Shown here piece by piece: positions 9,721 to 20,650 of a stretch of DNA of 49,880 bases. The stretch is from NCBI GenBank assembly GCA_004151065.3, contig NWUY0304045239.1, forward strand, positions 1 through 49,880. Direction: 5' to 3'. The notes under the pieces are model-generated. The model did not search any database, was not told where the DNA came from, and saw nothing but the letters and a program-made list of their open reading frames with translations. This DNA comes from Larix sibirica (lineage: Eukaryota > Streptophyta > Pinopsida > Pinales > Pinaceae). The first letter of the stretch is position 1. Each line of letters begins with the position of its first letter. The position numbers and the translations under genes were made by a program.

Positions 9721-10600
9721 CTTTGCTGCATATAAACAGGTAAGCATAAATGTAATTGGAAACGGCTGCTCCAAATTATGGAATTTGTCTTTCTGCCAAT
9801 TTATTGTGCAATCCTTCTTGTATCTGAAAGAAGTGTGGGCATTCTTGGTTAATAAAGTAATAGTTTTGACCAGCAGAACTCCTGGTTAACCCTCTTTACA
9901 TTTGAGACCTTATCTGAAATGAAGAATGAAAAGCTTTATAACAGCGATAACTCAGAGCTTAACAGTTCCAAAACATTGTGTTTTAACCATAAAAGCGAGG
10001 ACTTGCTGGCTGATAGAAACTCCAGCTCTTGCATTTGGATTCGCCGGTATCTGAGTCATTGGATTCTGTTCAATTTATGGGTGACTATATGCACTTATAT
10101 TTGAAACTACAATGTGCCAACCAGATTAGAATTAAGTGGCCTAAAGATCATCTGAAGTGCTACTGCCTGGCTCCTGCCATCCCATCTAAAAGTAGATATT
10201 CCCGAGAATCTTCGAAGAAAGATTAAGATCCTCAAATGCTGCGGCTGAAGTCATCATTTAGCGATGCTTCACCAAATTAAGGCATGCTATAAACCATGAA
10301 CCAATAGATCTCCCAAGTGTCTTTGTTGCGGCGGCTAGCAAAATATATTAAGTCTCCATACCTGCTAGATGAATGGTCTTAATAGGACTGCACACATATG
10401 CTTTGTAAAATGCTAAGCTCCACACAAGAGCAAAGAAAAGGAGGAAGGATATTATCCATATTATCTTTAACCTATCCAGATGAGACCAATGCTAGTATGC
10501 AGCCTCAGTGATGCTATTATCAGCTTTAACCCTCGAGTTTCTCTTTGTACTTAACTTATGTCTCCAGCGAGGATACTGCTTTACTAAAAATAGAAAATGC
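9720..10600. other. flank of the RT/RNase H remnant
   Basis: No recognisable gene. The part near 10200-10600 may be further decayed retrotransposon (beyond RNase H on the minus strand), because purine/pyrimidine texture continues smoothly into the element, but I cannot read integrase motifs in it. Confidence 0.45.
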
Positions 10601-10609
10601 TTAGGCATT

Positions 10610-11600
10610 TAGAGGGGTAACACAACCAACTTATTCTTCATAGTATTCAGCATCAATGTATTCTTGCTCAATGAATCAACTACTTTATTATCCTTGCCTA
10701 ATTTATGTTAGAACCCTAATGTGTAACTCTACAGGAACTCTACCCATCTCATATGCTTCAATTAAACTTATGTTTACTGTTAATTAATTTTGCGGCTTGA
10801 TGATTTGTATTAAACATAAATTCCTTTGGCAGCAAATAATGTCTCCAATGCTTCAATGCTTGTATCACAACATAAAATTAGAAGTCATATGCAGAGTATC
10901 TCTTCCTCACCTTCTTCAATTTATAACTGAAATGCCATAAGTTCACCCTCCTGACTTACCGCAGCTCCAATAGCTACCCCACTTGCATCACATTCCACTT
11001 GAAATACTTTCTCAAAATCAGGGTACACAACATTGGGGCTTTTGTAATCCTCTCCTTCAACATATCGAAACTATCTTGCACTCAAACGCTCCACTAGAAT
11101 CGGTGTGCCTTCATGCACTGTCATAGGTGCGTAAATCCCACTGAATCCTCCAACTTCCTATAAAATTGAGTAATGCCATGGAAACTTCTTACCTCATGCA
11201 TATTGTAACTCCAATATAGCCTTCACTTTCCCGAGATCCATAATCAATTGTTGCCAAGAGATCAAAATTTCCAAATAAACTAACTCTTGTCTGAAGAACT
11301 CACGCTTCTTAAAACTTATGCACAACTTATCTCTATCCAAAACTTATAGCACCAATCTGATATGCTGCAAATGTTAACCCTTGCTACCAAGAATCTAATA
11401 AAAGTACACAACAACGAACTTACCTAAGGACACAATACCTTAGTCATCAACGTAATGAATGTACTCGGCACGTTAGTCAGACCAAAAGGCATTACCAACC
11501 ATTCATACATTCCATTCTTTATTCTGAATAGATTCCACTCATCCCCTTCTATAATACTAAGCTAGGGATTGCCACTTATAAAAGAAATATTGGTGAAATA
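10610..11600 (-). pseudogene. pol: Ty3/gypsy reverse transcriptase-RNase H remnant
   Basis: The minus strand encodes, in pieces and in several frames, the RT and RNase H domains of a plant Ty3/gypsy polyprotein, the enzyme that copies element RNA to DNA. Readable landmarks are [17 protein letters not shown] (about 11455-11507), a VVVY-F motif where the catalytic Asp-Asp pair should follow but instead there is Tyr then a TAG stop (11395-11406), FHGITQFYR in the RT connection, and the RNase H start [20 protein letters not shown] (about 10950-11020), followed by ALKHWRHYLLPKEF and a NTNHQAAKL region. Stops and frameshifts are frequent, so this is dead. It follows the gag-protease remnant (13.8-15.5 kb) in correct order on the same strand, suggesting one interrupted element. 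Confidence 0.9.
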
Positions 11601-11970
11601 TCTTGGCCTTATCCTTATTATTTTTCTTATTCTGGGCATCCGGGCTTATCTTTGTTCCGGCGGCAACCCCGCTTCGTAACGGGCAATTAAGATAGAAAAG
11701 AATCTTTATACTAGCTTTTATAATGGCTTCCAGTCTTTCCTGTCTTACCTCTTATAAATACCTTATATATTAGATTATCCATTCATTAATTACGAAAAAA
11801 CGAGATGGATCGTAGTAGAACTCTCACTTAACCTCTGATCGAGGCTATCGGAGAACAACTCGTTGGGGATTAATTCTGATTTGACAGTGTAATGGGTGGA
11901 TGAGGGGTAGATCCAGAATTTGGTGGAATTAGCACAGGTAATTGAAGTAGGTCACAGGTTTATTCCCGCA

Positions 11971-12058
11971 CGCTACCTTTCGTTAGGGAATTTATTGATA
12001 GGCCACCCGTTCAGACTGACTCTCTATCATAACACGCCACCTTTCATTAGGGAATTTA
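11971..12058. repeat. 24-bp imperfect direct repeat
   Basis: A unit starting cgctacctttcgttagggaa (11971-11994) recurs at 12035-12058 with two mismatches. Flanking words ttgatagg and gccac also recur nearby, implying a larger, diverged duplication. Confidence 0.85.
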
Positions 12059-13634
12059 CCACTTATTGGAAGGCCTGGGTCACGCAGGAAGGATAACTTG
12101 ATAGGCTACGATGGGTCGTCTTAAGACAAGTCATACCGAGAAAACATCTAGTAAAAAGGCAAGTCGGAAGGCAAGAACTAAAAGGAAATCCGTCCAGACT
12201 ATCTAAAGGAAGCCAAGGCTGCTCCCTCAACGGCATCTGATCATTCATTCTAGCTCTAAACTTATATTATAGGATGGGTAATCTATTCCCTGTTGCGGGT
12301 AATTCAACTAATGTGTTAAAGCCTTCATTCACCGAGTGTCTTTTCTTTCGCTCACCCCCGAGACGGATAGCTGCTTCAGTTGTTCGACTGAGGTTGAAGG
12401 ATGGGGCCCTAGCTGCTGTCATCTCTTCTTCATCCATTCCCGGTAGCAACTAGAATTCCCTACGCCCGGTGGTCCCCTACAGTGTTCTATCCTTACATAG
12501 GTGATATCGTTGGGACCATAGCTTCCTAATATAGCTCCGGGAGGCCCCCAGCCAGGTAGTTGAGGCATGTTAATATGGCTATCCGGTCAACAGAGGAGAA
12601 CCGTGGATGCAGGTAGTTTAGTATAGGCTGAATCCTCAGGCAAGAAGAGGATAGCATTACAGCTGTAGCTGAAGAATGAATACAAGGTCTCATTGTTGGA
12701 AGAGAAGGAACATCGAGAACTAATATGGGTAGGTAAGGGACGCGTAGTCAGGTGGTAGGTCTAAAGTGAAATATGTTAGGTTGGTTGTGTTATTGTTTTG
12801 TGACAGCAGTATATTTACGTATGTATAATAAAGCAAATTGCAAATGCATTATAAGGGTAGCACCACATTTATTGAGAGTATTTGTGTGTGGTTCGATAGC
12901 TGGTCTTGTGTGAGCGACTGGGAAATTCGCTAGTTATAGGCTGCCTGGCTTAACTCTCTATCCTTAGGGGGTCTGAACACCGATAAATAAAAAGAAGTTG
13001 ACCGAAATGAAATCAATAAGTTTCTTTGTTCTTTACATCGGTACATCCGAGCGAATCCCAAAGGCCAAATTAGCATATCCACATTGAACCGCATCTCTAC
13101 GTTGCTCCTCGGCCGGATCTAATTCTACTAGCTGCTTTATTCCAATGCAATGGCTCTCTACCTAGCTACTATTACTACTACTCCGCTAATACAATGGGTT
13201 AATATATATGAAATCTAGTCTCTACATTGGGGGTGAAGGCGGTCCCCAACCTGCTATCTTCTAAATTAGTGTGCAACTCTTTGAAATGGAGATTATTGTT
13301 ACTAAACTAACCCCCCTCTGAACGTTTATCTCTGGTTTGCCCTAGCACCCAGGCACACACTTCAAAATCTATATTATTTAGTGCATTCGGACCTTATACA
13401 TACGATGTTGCCATCTATACGTTTACACTTAGATTCGTACGCATATATACGTGTTATATAGATGATATTGCATTGAGACGTGAGACTTACCTACGTTGAA
13501 CCTTAGAAGAAAGTTCTATCTAGATTGAACCTAATGATTCTATCTTGATCCTATTTTCCCACTTTCCGCTCTGACTACTACTCTAACTGTTGCAATGAAA
13601 AGAGTGAATAATTAATTGCTGTAAAAAACACTTA

Positions 13635-13659
13635 ATTTCTCTATTCCCACCCAACCAGA
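13635..13659 (+). repeat. 25-bp dispersed repeat, copy 2
   Basis: Identical in sequence and orientation to 8981-9005. It lies just before the decayed retrotransposon segment that begins at about 13.82 kb. Confidence 0.85.
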
Positions 13660-14048
13660 GCAAATTGATCCAATTCTGGGTCCATCTCTATAGGGAAAAC
13701 GAGAAGCTGTGGAAATTACGGGGTTGGAGCTGTTAGGCCGCTCTATTTGAGGGGGTCAAAAGCAGCTGTTTGTTACCTGTGTTCTCAAGGGATGGCAATG
13801 TAAAACAAATAATAAATTAAGAATTTTTTGGTAGGTGTGATCGAGGATGCTCCATCAAAATTAATCTTCCAGATGTCTCCATCTTTAACCTTTTCAGTAC
13901 AATCTTTTGCTACTTCTTTCTCAACCTTTATTTCATCTTCAAATTCGCTATTTACATTTCAAATGCAACAACTAAAATCTTGATCTACACTATATACAGG
14001 AAAATTTATGGGTGAGTTAGCATCACTTACTGTATATGCAAACTTTTT

Positions 14049-14669
14049 TTATCTAGAGAGCCTTCTGCTTTCTCCACCGAAAAAAGGAACAGTAGCATAA
14101 CTCATATCCAACTGTAAGGAACCTCCCATTTTATGTCCCCAGGCCCTAGACAATAGCATTCCGTAGTTAGCTGGGACATCAACTACTACTACATCCATCA
14201 CCATACTTTTGACTGGCAACTGGGCTAAAGTAACCACCAAATCTTTTCTCATCCCAATGCACTTAACATTCCTGGAATCAAAAGAATATAAATCTTTATA
14301 GGGTTTGGTGATCTCCAGTCCTAATTTATCCATGATCACCTTAGGCATTATATTATGTGAGGCACCTGAATCCAGCATACAATTATGCAATAGAAACTCA
14401 TGTATGGTCAATGTAACATAAAAAGGAGCTACTGTATCACCTTTTTCCTCCACAAAGGGTCCAAATGAAACTATTGGAGCTTCATCATGAATGTTTAAAG
14501 TATCTGGTCGTATCTCTGTAGCAGCACCATCTAAAATCTTAACTATTTGTTTCTTGTACTCAGCATTCCTCGCCAGCTCTGATAGAGGTATAGGGACTTG
14601 AATCTTGTTCAACTCAGCTTCAAGACTAAAAGTAGAAAGAACTTTTTCATATTCTTGACTTTGTAACAC
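14049..14669 (-). pseudogene. Ty3/gypsy retropepsin domain (open frame, element fragment)
   Basis: An uninterrupted 206-codon stretch with no ATG start of its own; it is open in frame from just after a stop at 14718-14720. It encodes the retroviral-type aspartic protease that cleaves the Gag-Pol polyprotein. The catalytic motif LDSGASHNIMP is at residues 99-109, preceded by APFYVTLTIHEFLLHNCM (81-98) and followed by LGLEITKPYKDLYSFD (116-131) and the characteristic GMRKDLVVTL (144-153) and YGMLLSRAWGHKMGGSLQLD (169-188) segments of plant gypsy proteases. The catalytic Asp is intact. The frame is better preserved than the gag and RT pieces. There is no promoter or intact polyprotein, so it is scored as part of a dead element. 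Confidence 0.88.
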
Positions 14670-14724
14670 TTTATCACTAACCTTTTGTTGATCAGACTTC
14701 TTCCCAGAACCAGAGGCTTATTTC

Positions 14725-15465
14725 TCCTTTCCTTTATTTTGACTTGTTGAAGGCAGCATCAGGCACATTTTGTTCTTTGGGCGCATTTAGTCTCGGCCTA
14801 AAATCATATTTGTTATGCAATTCAGCTTTCAATGCATCAGCAAACCTTCTGAGATCATCAGGCATTTTCTTTTATTAAGTGTAAGGATTATCATTAGTGA
14901 GATGATTTAATCTTGATGAATTTTCATAATCATACTGAGTAAGATAAGTGTGCCCAGTATTATCTTGTAACCAATTAATTTCATCATCCTCGGGTTCTGT
15001 ATATTATTCTTCCACAGTATCCTCAATCATATTCTTATTATTTCTCATTGGAGCTTGAATGGGATCTTCTTCATTTCTTCTATCTCTCTGATCTCTTTGC
15101 AAAATGTGAGGTTGGGGATTATAGAGTCTTCTAGCCTGATGAAAATTTTGCCTTACTCGTCCTTCTTCAAATTGTCTGGGAGGATTTTGGTTTTGAAGTG
15201 CTAACCTCGATATTTTATTGGTCAGATTACGAATAAATCTTTTCATTTATTAAATCTTTTCTTCTTTAGAATCCTTCTTTTTTCCCGAAGTACCGGTCTC
15301 CTCTTTTTGTTTTATCCTTTCCTTATTATCTCTTAGCTCTGACTTAGGCTTTCTTTTTCCTGAAGCTGTCAAATTTCCTTCTAATTCAATAGCATCTTCT
15401 TGCATACCTTCCAAAGTATCCGATTTCCTTTCTGCAGCGGGCCCGCCTTTCACCTAGGAGAACGA
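14725..15465 (-). pseudogene. gag: Ty3/gypsy gag C-terminal remnant
   Basis: The minus strand reads a Lys/Glu-rich segment (15453-15250, with EGMQEDAIELEGNLTASGK and a KRKPKSELRDNKE run). It continues with KRFIRNLTNKISRLALQNQ (from 15246), an Arg/Asn/Gln-rich region, and near 14.9 kb a Tyr/Asn-rich piece with HLTNDNPYT. These are typical of the C-terminal half of gag in plant Ty3/gypsy elements of the same style as the 3562-4065 fragment. Stops occur around 15247 and 15001. The N-terminal retrotrans_gag core is missing on this strand. Confidence 0.82.
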
Positions 15466-15474
15466 AAGGTTGAA

Positions 15475-16440
15475 GCCTACTATATGGTAGGGATAAAAAG
15501 GTTGCTGGGGCAAAGCTAGTAGTAGAGCCCATTGATCCAGGACCAGAAGCACCATAGACAGAGGTAAAAGCAAAGGCATTTAATCATTCAGCAAAGACAG
15601 AGGCACGGCCAACACTCATTGAACCTGCAACAGGAGCATAAGTAAAGGGTGTGAGAACAGGAATAAAGGAAGTAAGGGAGACTTTTTATACCCAGGTTAA
15701 TTAACATCTTAGCAAGCATAAGAAGGGGAGGTTCAAACTATTGATAAAATTTAACGAGTTTCAGTATCACCTGCAGTTAAAGACCCAACAGTAGATCCCA
15801 CATAAGATCCATATCTAGTTCCAGGGCCACCACCTTGTCAAGATCCAGATCGAATTACAGAGCCCATTGCAGTTTCACCCGCAGGAGTAGAGACAGTCTA
15901 AGTAGTTTATCCGGTAGTATATTCAGTTGAAGAAGCAGCACTAATTGTAGCGTACCCACCAAATTCTGTTGATTAAGCCATGGATTCCACAAAAGTATAT
16001 TCTTTCTATGAAGAAGCAGCCGTTAAAGCACCCGTAGCAGCAGGACAACCAGCAACAAGACCAGTAACAAAGCACGCAGCATACCAAATTCCAATTGTTT
16101 AACCAGTCGATGAAGCAAATCCATAAGCAAGGGCAACATCCGTATATCCTGTTGATCCAGTCGGTGATATTGCAGCTTATCCAGTCGAATAAGCACCTGG
16201 GACAAAGGTAGATACAGAGCCATAGGCAAACCTTCGTGATCGATAGCGAGATCCAGTTTACCCATAAGCAAGGACAGGTACACCAGTTGATCCAATAGCG
16301 TAGGCGGCATAGCCAGTAGTTTACCCATCACCATCTTATGCAAGGGCGGAGGTAGCAGAAGTAGCGACAGGCGCAGGTTGGACATTGCAAATAGTTTCAA
16401 CGCCTTCACTGAACAATTCCCCTGGCGCAGAGATCTTATA
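15475..16440 (-). repeat. triplet-periodic Gly/Ala/Ser island B
   Basis: The plus strand is a dense succession of agca/gtag/cagt/gatcca words. The minus strand gives, in changing frames, Gly/Ala/Ser/Thr/Tyr-rich text (for example a YGASGPGSMGSTTSF phrase near 15510-15560), interrupted by stops. An Leu/Met/Pro-rich 128-codon frame (16023-16409 minus) is a frame shadow of the same repeats rather than a membrane protein. The left border coincides with the gag remnant end. The right border meets island C, which has the opposite orientation. Confidence 0.65.
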
Positions 16441-16454
16441 GCACCTTATCCTAC

Positions 16455-17600
16455 CCCTTAGCATGGCGAGAATACTAACTCAGATGCTGGGTGATCCACT
16501 TCAATTGGTTCAACAATATCCGACCCCGCCTTTCTTCCTATTGCCTCTTTTAGTTCTGCTACTGGTGATGGGTGATCAACTGCTTTCACTCGGTCAACTT
16601 AATTTGGGACTAGAGACTCCGTTACTAGAGGAACTAAAAAGCTATGCCCCTACTCCCGCTAATGATAATGGTTCTTAAACTTCTACCTTTCCCATTACTC
16701 CAACCTTTGCCCTTGCTGGATCATTTACTGGTACTAGGTCATGGAAAGTTGGTAGGGCTGCTTACTGTGCTTTTCCCTTGCCTTCGCTACTGGATTTCGA
16801 AATGAAAGGTATAAGTGGATATTTTATCTACACCGATGTGGGCTTTATTTATATAATATGGACCTTTAACCGGGCAACCTAGGTATGCTATAGAATCTGC
16901 GCCGAGATCCGTCCTTGCTACTGACATTATTTGGTCGTCCCATATTTCGGTTATTTCGGTATAGTATATAGTAGCTACTAGCAAAGATGTACGGTCTCTC
17001 GCTGGGTGGTTCACTACCTATTCTGCTGGCTCCATTAATGCTGCCCTCTTTGGTTCCGCCCCTGTGTCTTATGCTATTGGATCTGGCTCTTAACCCGGAA
17101 GGCTATATATTTGAAATAAAAGGGATGTATATGCTACAGGTGGATCAACTTCAATTGCTTCAAGGTAAGCTACTGACCCCGCTCCTAGAGCTTAATCCGC
17201 TTCTGCTGGATCGACTTCAACAAGTGCTTTCTTGGATGCTGGTTATTATTCAACAGGAACTACTGAATCGATTATAGGGTTATTCAGAATCTGTGTTGGG
17301 CGGCTAGGTAAAGGAGAACAGGACCAGGAGAACCACAGATGATGGCATTAGGAACTACTTCTCCATTCTTACTGTTAAAACCATTGGATCATTAAGGAGA
17401 GGAGTAAATTTACGGAAAGAAGAGGAGGAAATTTCAGAATTACTCGATCAAATAGAAGTGGTACCTTTGGTCGTCCTTGGTCGGTGGCGAGGAGTGCCAG
17501 CATCAAATAGGAAGGACGAATGGCGCTAGGCAGCTGAAGATTTATCAAACTCAGGGCGGATAAAGCTATCAAATTGGGAGGGATCCCAGGTTTCAATATT
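16455..17600 (+). repeat. triplet-periodic Gly/Ser/Thr island C
   Basis: The plus strand carries the ggatcaact, gctggtgat and actact words that islands A, B and D show on the minus strand, so C is inverted relative to B. One frame at about 17135-17275 reads an A-T-G-G-S-T-S then S-A-S-A-G-S-T-S-T-S style text with two stops inside. The Leu-rich open frames (16463-16678, 16987-17277) are another frame of the same triplets. Part of the island, around 17300-17570, returns to purine-rich plus-strand words, so it may contain an internal inversion. Confidence 0.62.
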
Positions 17601-17682
17601 TATAAAGTGCAACTGTTGTTGTTAGTAGTGCTTTTGAGTAAACGAGGTCAACTTAGGAAAAAACTACTGAACTGGTCGGCTT

Positions 17683-17718
17683 CACTTATTGACTGGCTTT
17701 CACTTATTGACTGGCTTT
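17683..17718. repeat. 18-bp perfect tandem duplication
   Basis: cacttattgactggcttt occurs twice head to tail (17683-17700 and 17701-17718), followed by a diverged ctggctttca echo near 17750. Confidence 0.92.
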
Positions 17719-17886
17719 CTCTTAGTACACCACAGAGGATCAACAATCTCTGGCTTTCAGTTAGTGTACCACACCAGGGGACAGGCAAATTAACACCTCA
17801 AATTGAACACTTGAAGGGGTGAGATCCTTCCATTGAGCGAGAACAAACCGCTCCGATACCAGCATGTTCAGATGGCTGATTCAATC

Positions 17887-17970
17887 CTCAAATTGCTGGC
17901 TGACAGTAGGTTCACTGCTCCGGAAATGGTTAATTACTCAAATGGCTCGCTGACAGTAGGTTTACTACAT
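17887..17970. repeat. imperfect repeat, period about 51 bp
   Basis: Two copies of a ctcaaatt-gctggctgacagtaggttcact type unit start near 17887 and 17938, with about four differences. The gctgacagtaggt core is identical. Confidence 0.75.
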
Positions 17971-17999
17971 TAGAAGACTTTCAGATCCATCTCAATTTG

Positions 18000-20650
18000 C
18001 TAACTATAATGTGCATGTGCCGCTGGTACTTCCCACCCATCTGTTCTAGCAGATGCGTACATCAATTCAGCAAGTGCATACATCAGTGTTGTGAATCATT
18101 TGCATGAATTACTATGGGCTTTGATGCTTGTTGTTATCTAAGCTCTTGGATACTAGTGTAATAGTATAACAATAAGGTAGCTTGCTTTATTTCCATGTAA
18201 TTGAATCTCATGCTTACTATGAAACCACTATGATTACGGATACTCTAACCACTACCATATATAATAACAGTATCATTAGAGTCCAATGGTTACAACTATG
18301 ACCAATCATGCTTACTTATCACCAGCTTCATGTTAAGCTCCAACTTAGCCCTTACTCATATTGAACCAATCGTAATAACAGTACCAAACAATGAACAAAG
18401 CTTATTGGTAAAGCACATATAAGGAATATAGAATAAGCTGGTATAGAGACCGTAGTAAAGCTTGATTACAATTATGATGATCTCACAAGAAGTAATGGCA
18501 ATGAGTCTAAGGTAGCAATTGACTTTGATCACTTCTCTTATTACTGTAAATTAAGCTTACATATACTGCTCATATCTTGTTATAGAGTAATCAATATGAT
18601 AGATTCCCATATGTTTATGTTATGATGTACACAACTGATACTGTGTTTCATGTTTCCATGTTACAGAGCTTAGTTACAACCATGGTTACGATCTTACCCT
18701 AATTAATATGATACAAACCATATTAAGTACTGTAATGATACAAATAATGTGTAAAGCTTACTGATAGGGTATTCATACTAGTAGTTAGTTTGATTCCATG
18801 ATCAATGGCATTCTATCAAGTAAGTACAAGCTTATCGTGTTACTTATGCTTCTACCTGGGACCTGTAACAGTTAAAGCTAAGATTAGAATAGGTTATTTA
18901 TTAGGTAAACATAGGTGTAATTATGATAGCATCACACGTGATCTGTTATATACCACAACTTAATGCTTATAGCTCTCTACTATTCATATATGTGCTAAGT
19001 AAGTCCATGGATCTCAATCATCCTGGAATGAGTCAAAGTATCACCATAATATATAAGGTATTAAAAGTATAAATCCCATATAAGCTAGTAGTTAGTCTAA
19101 TGCTTATCCTTATTCATATAAGCCCAATCTCATGCTTCTGCTTAATACATTTCTAACAATGGTGTTGAAGCTAATAAATATTATAGGGTAACCAGTAATC
19201 ACTTACTAATACTTATGCCCAGCTTGTTTGGCACATATGTAACATACCCTTTACACATCTGTAGCACTCTAAGCATATCCCTAATTAAGGTGATAAGATA
19301 AGTACAACTTAACACACTATCTATACTAATATAGTAACTATAATCAGTTATGACTATTGAATCACCTTACCTAGTGCAAGCTGTTTCACTTATAACAGAG
19401 CATGCTTTGTTTACACTATACTGGATTAGATATGTACGTTATCTCTGTAATAAATAAAGGTTCTTTCCAATGTGCTTATTTAGCATAATGTACTGGTATA
19501 TTGTAATCAGTTACTTGTATTACTATAAGTAAGTATGGGCACCACCAAGCAGTTAGCCACTAGTAAGTATGGAGTTACTATGTTCGTGATTACAGTATTC
19601 TTTCCCGTATTTAAACACACTGTTTTAAGATTAGGCAGTTAGCTCATACCCTTTACAGTAAACACTAATGAAGGTTCATTATGGCTTGTACACAATCACA
19701 CTGTAAGCATAACCTGGAAGCATGTACTTAATAAGCATACACATTAAGCAAGTAAGGTAAATCCATTACATTTATACGCATAACCTATTCGGAATCTACA
19801 AGGTAAGCTATTCCTGTGATATTACGAACATGTAAACAGCTATGACAAGCATATTCCATAAGAAATAAATGACTTGTAACACTAGTTATGAGTGAATCAC
19901 AAGCTCATATTGAAACACGATCACTATTATTTATAGTGTTCCTATAATGACAAGCTGAACCGATTGAACTATGATTCATAACAAGCTACGAGTTTACCTA
20001 TACTTAATTAGGAAGAGTTATAACCAATATGTCACCAATATGCATGGGAATCATTGTACCAATAACATAACACTATGATAGCTTCATTTCTACTACTAAA
20101 GCAATGGAAACCAATCTCTCTGTTAAATGTAATGCCAGTTTCAGATTAGTTACTCATTTCCAGGGATAACACATAGCATATCAGCTTAAACTAATGGTAA
20201 TGCTTTAGATTGAGTTACTTGAATCTCTATACATATGAGCTATTCATTATGGGAATAACTGGTATGAGATTGAACAACGTATAAGCATGATAACAAGGAC
20301 CCATGAACCAAGCTGATTTAGATAAGCTCGTGTTTTCTCATTGTATGCTTTGATTCCAGTCATATAGTAAGCTCACATCTTACTCGGGTTACTGAATCAT
20401 TACTGTGTTCATTAGCTTGAATACATCACTTGTTATCATCATATTACACGTATTTGATTCAACATCTATTGGAGTCTATGGTTACCATTATCATTGCCAA
20501 GAGGTTATGGGTTTCATAGTCTCTAACATATAACTATTACTCTTGTTTCTAATGACTAGTGATGTAACTGCTTTACCGATCCTACTTAATCTAACAGTAC
20601 TATTCCCATTAAGTTAATGATGTAACACTCCATTAATGTATAATCAAAGT
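18000..20650. repeat. 2.6-kb word-repeat block, nearly ORF-free
   Basis: An unusually uniform AT-rich block without any open frame above about 60 codons on either strand. It is built from recurring short words at irregular spacing: aagctt and agctta variants (for example 18395, 18459, 18553, 18753, 18829), gcttac/gcttat, actatga, gtaac and catgtt. No fixed period and no long exact copy is visible by eye, so it is not a classic satellite or a CRISPR array. It ends sharply near 20.65 kb, where GC-richer, C-rich sequence begins. It may be a very old degenerate tandem repeat. Confidence 0.5.

Larger units (their letters stand above)
11640..13810. other. sequence separating protease and RT remnants
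   Basis: About 2.2 kb without retrotransposon similarity that I can read, lying where the protease-RT connection of the element would be expected. It includes an imperfect repeat at 11971-12058 and one copy of the 25-bp dispersed repeat at 13635-13659. Open frames of about 60 codons at 12063-12449 (minus) are not recognisable. It may be an insertion into the element, or the element may have been pulled apart by recombination. Confidence 0.5.
13820..15470 (-). mobile_element. Ty3/gypsy fragment: gag C-terminus and protease
   Basis: Minus-strand piece of a plant Ty3/gypsy element running from the C-terminal part of gag (from about 15.46 kb) through the aspartic protease (14669-14049) to a post-protease linker (about 14045-13820) in which an INFDGASS-type phrase is readable. 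The right edge at about 15.47 kb abuts the triplet island B abruptly. With the gag N-terminal fragment at 3.2-4.1 kb (plus strand) and RT/RNase H at 10.6-11.6 kb, most of one element's coding order is represented, but rearranged. Confidence 0.85.

Noticed and set aside
16023-16409. Leu/Met-rich 128-codon frame resembling a membrane protein
   Set aside because: It is a frame shadow of the triplet repeats in island B; the same Leu-rich appearance arises in islands A, C and D from ctg/ctt triplets.
18000-20650. CRISPR-like array
   Set aside because: Recurring words lack constant length and spacing, and no direct repeat of 23-40 bp with unique spacers exists.
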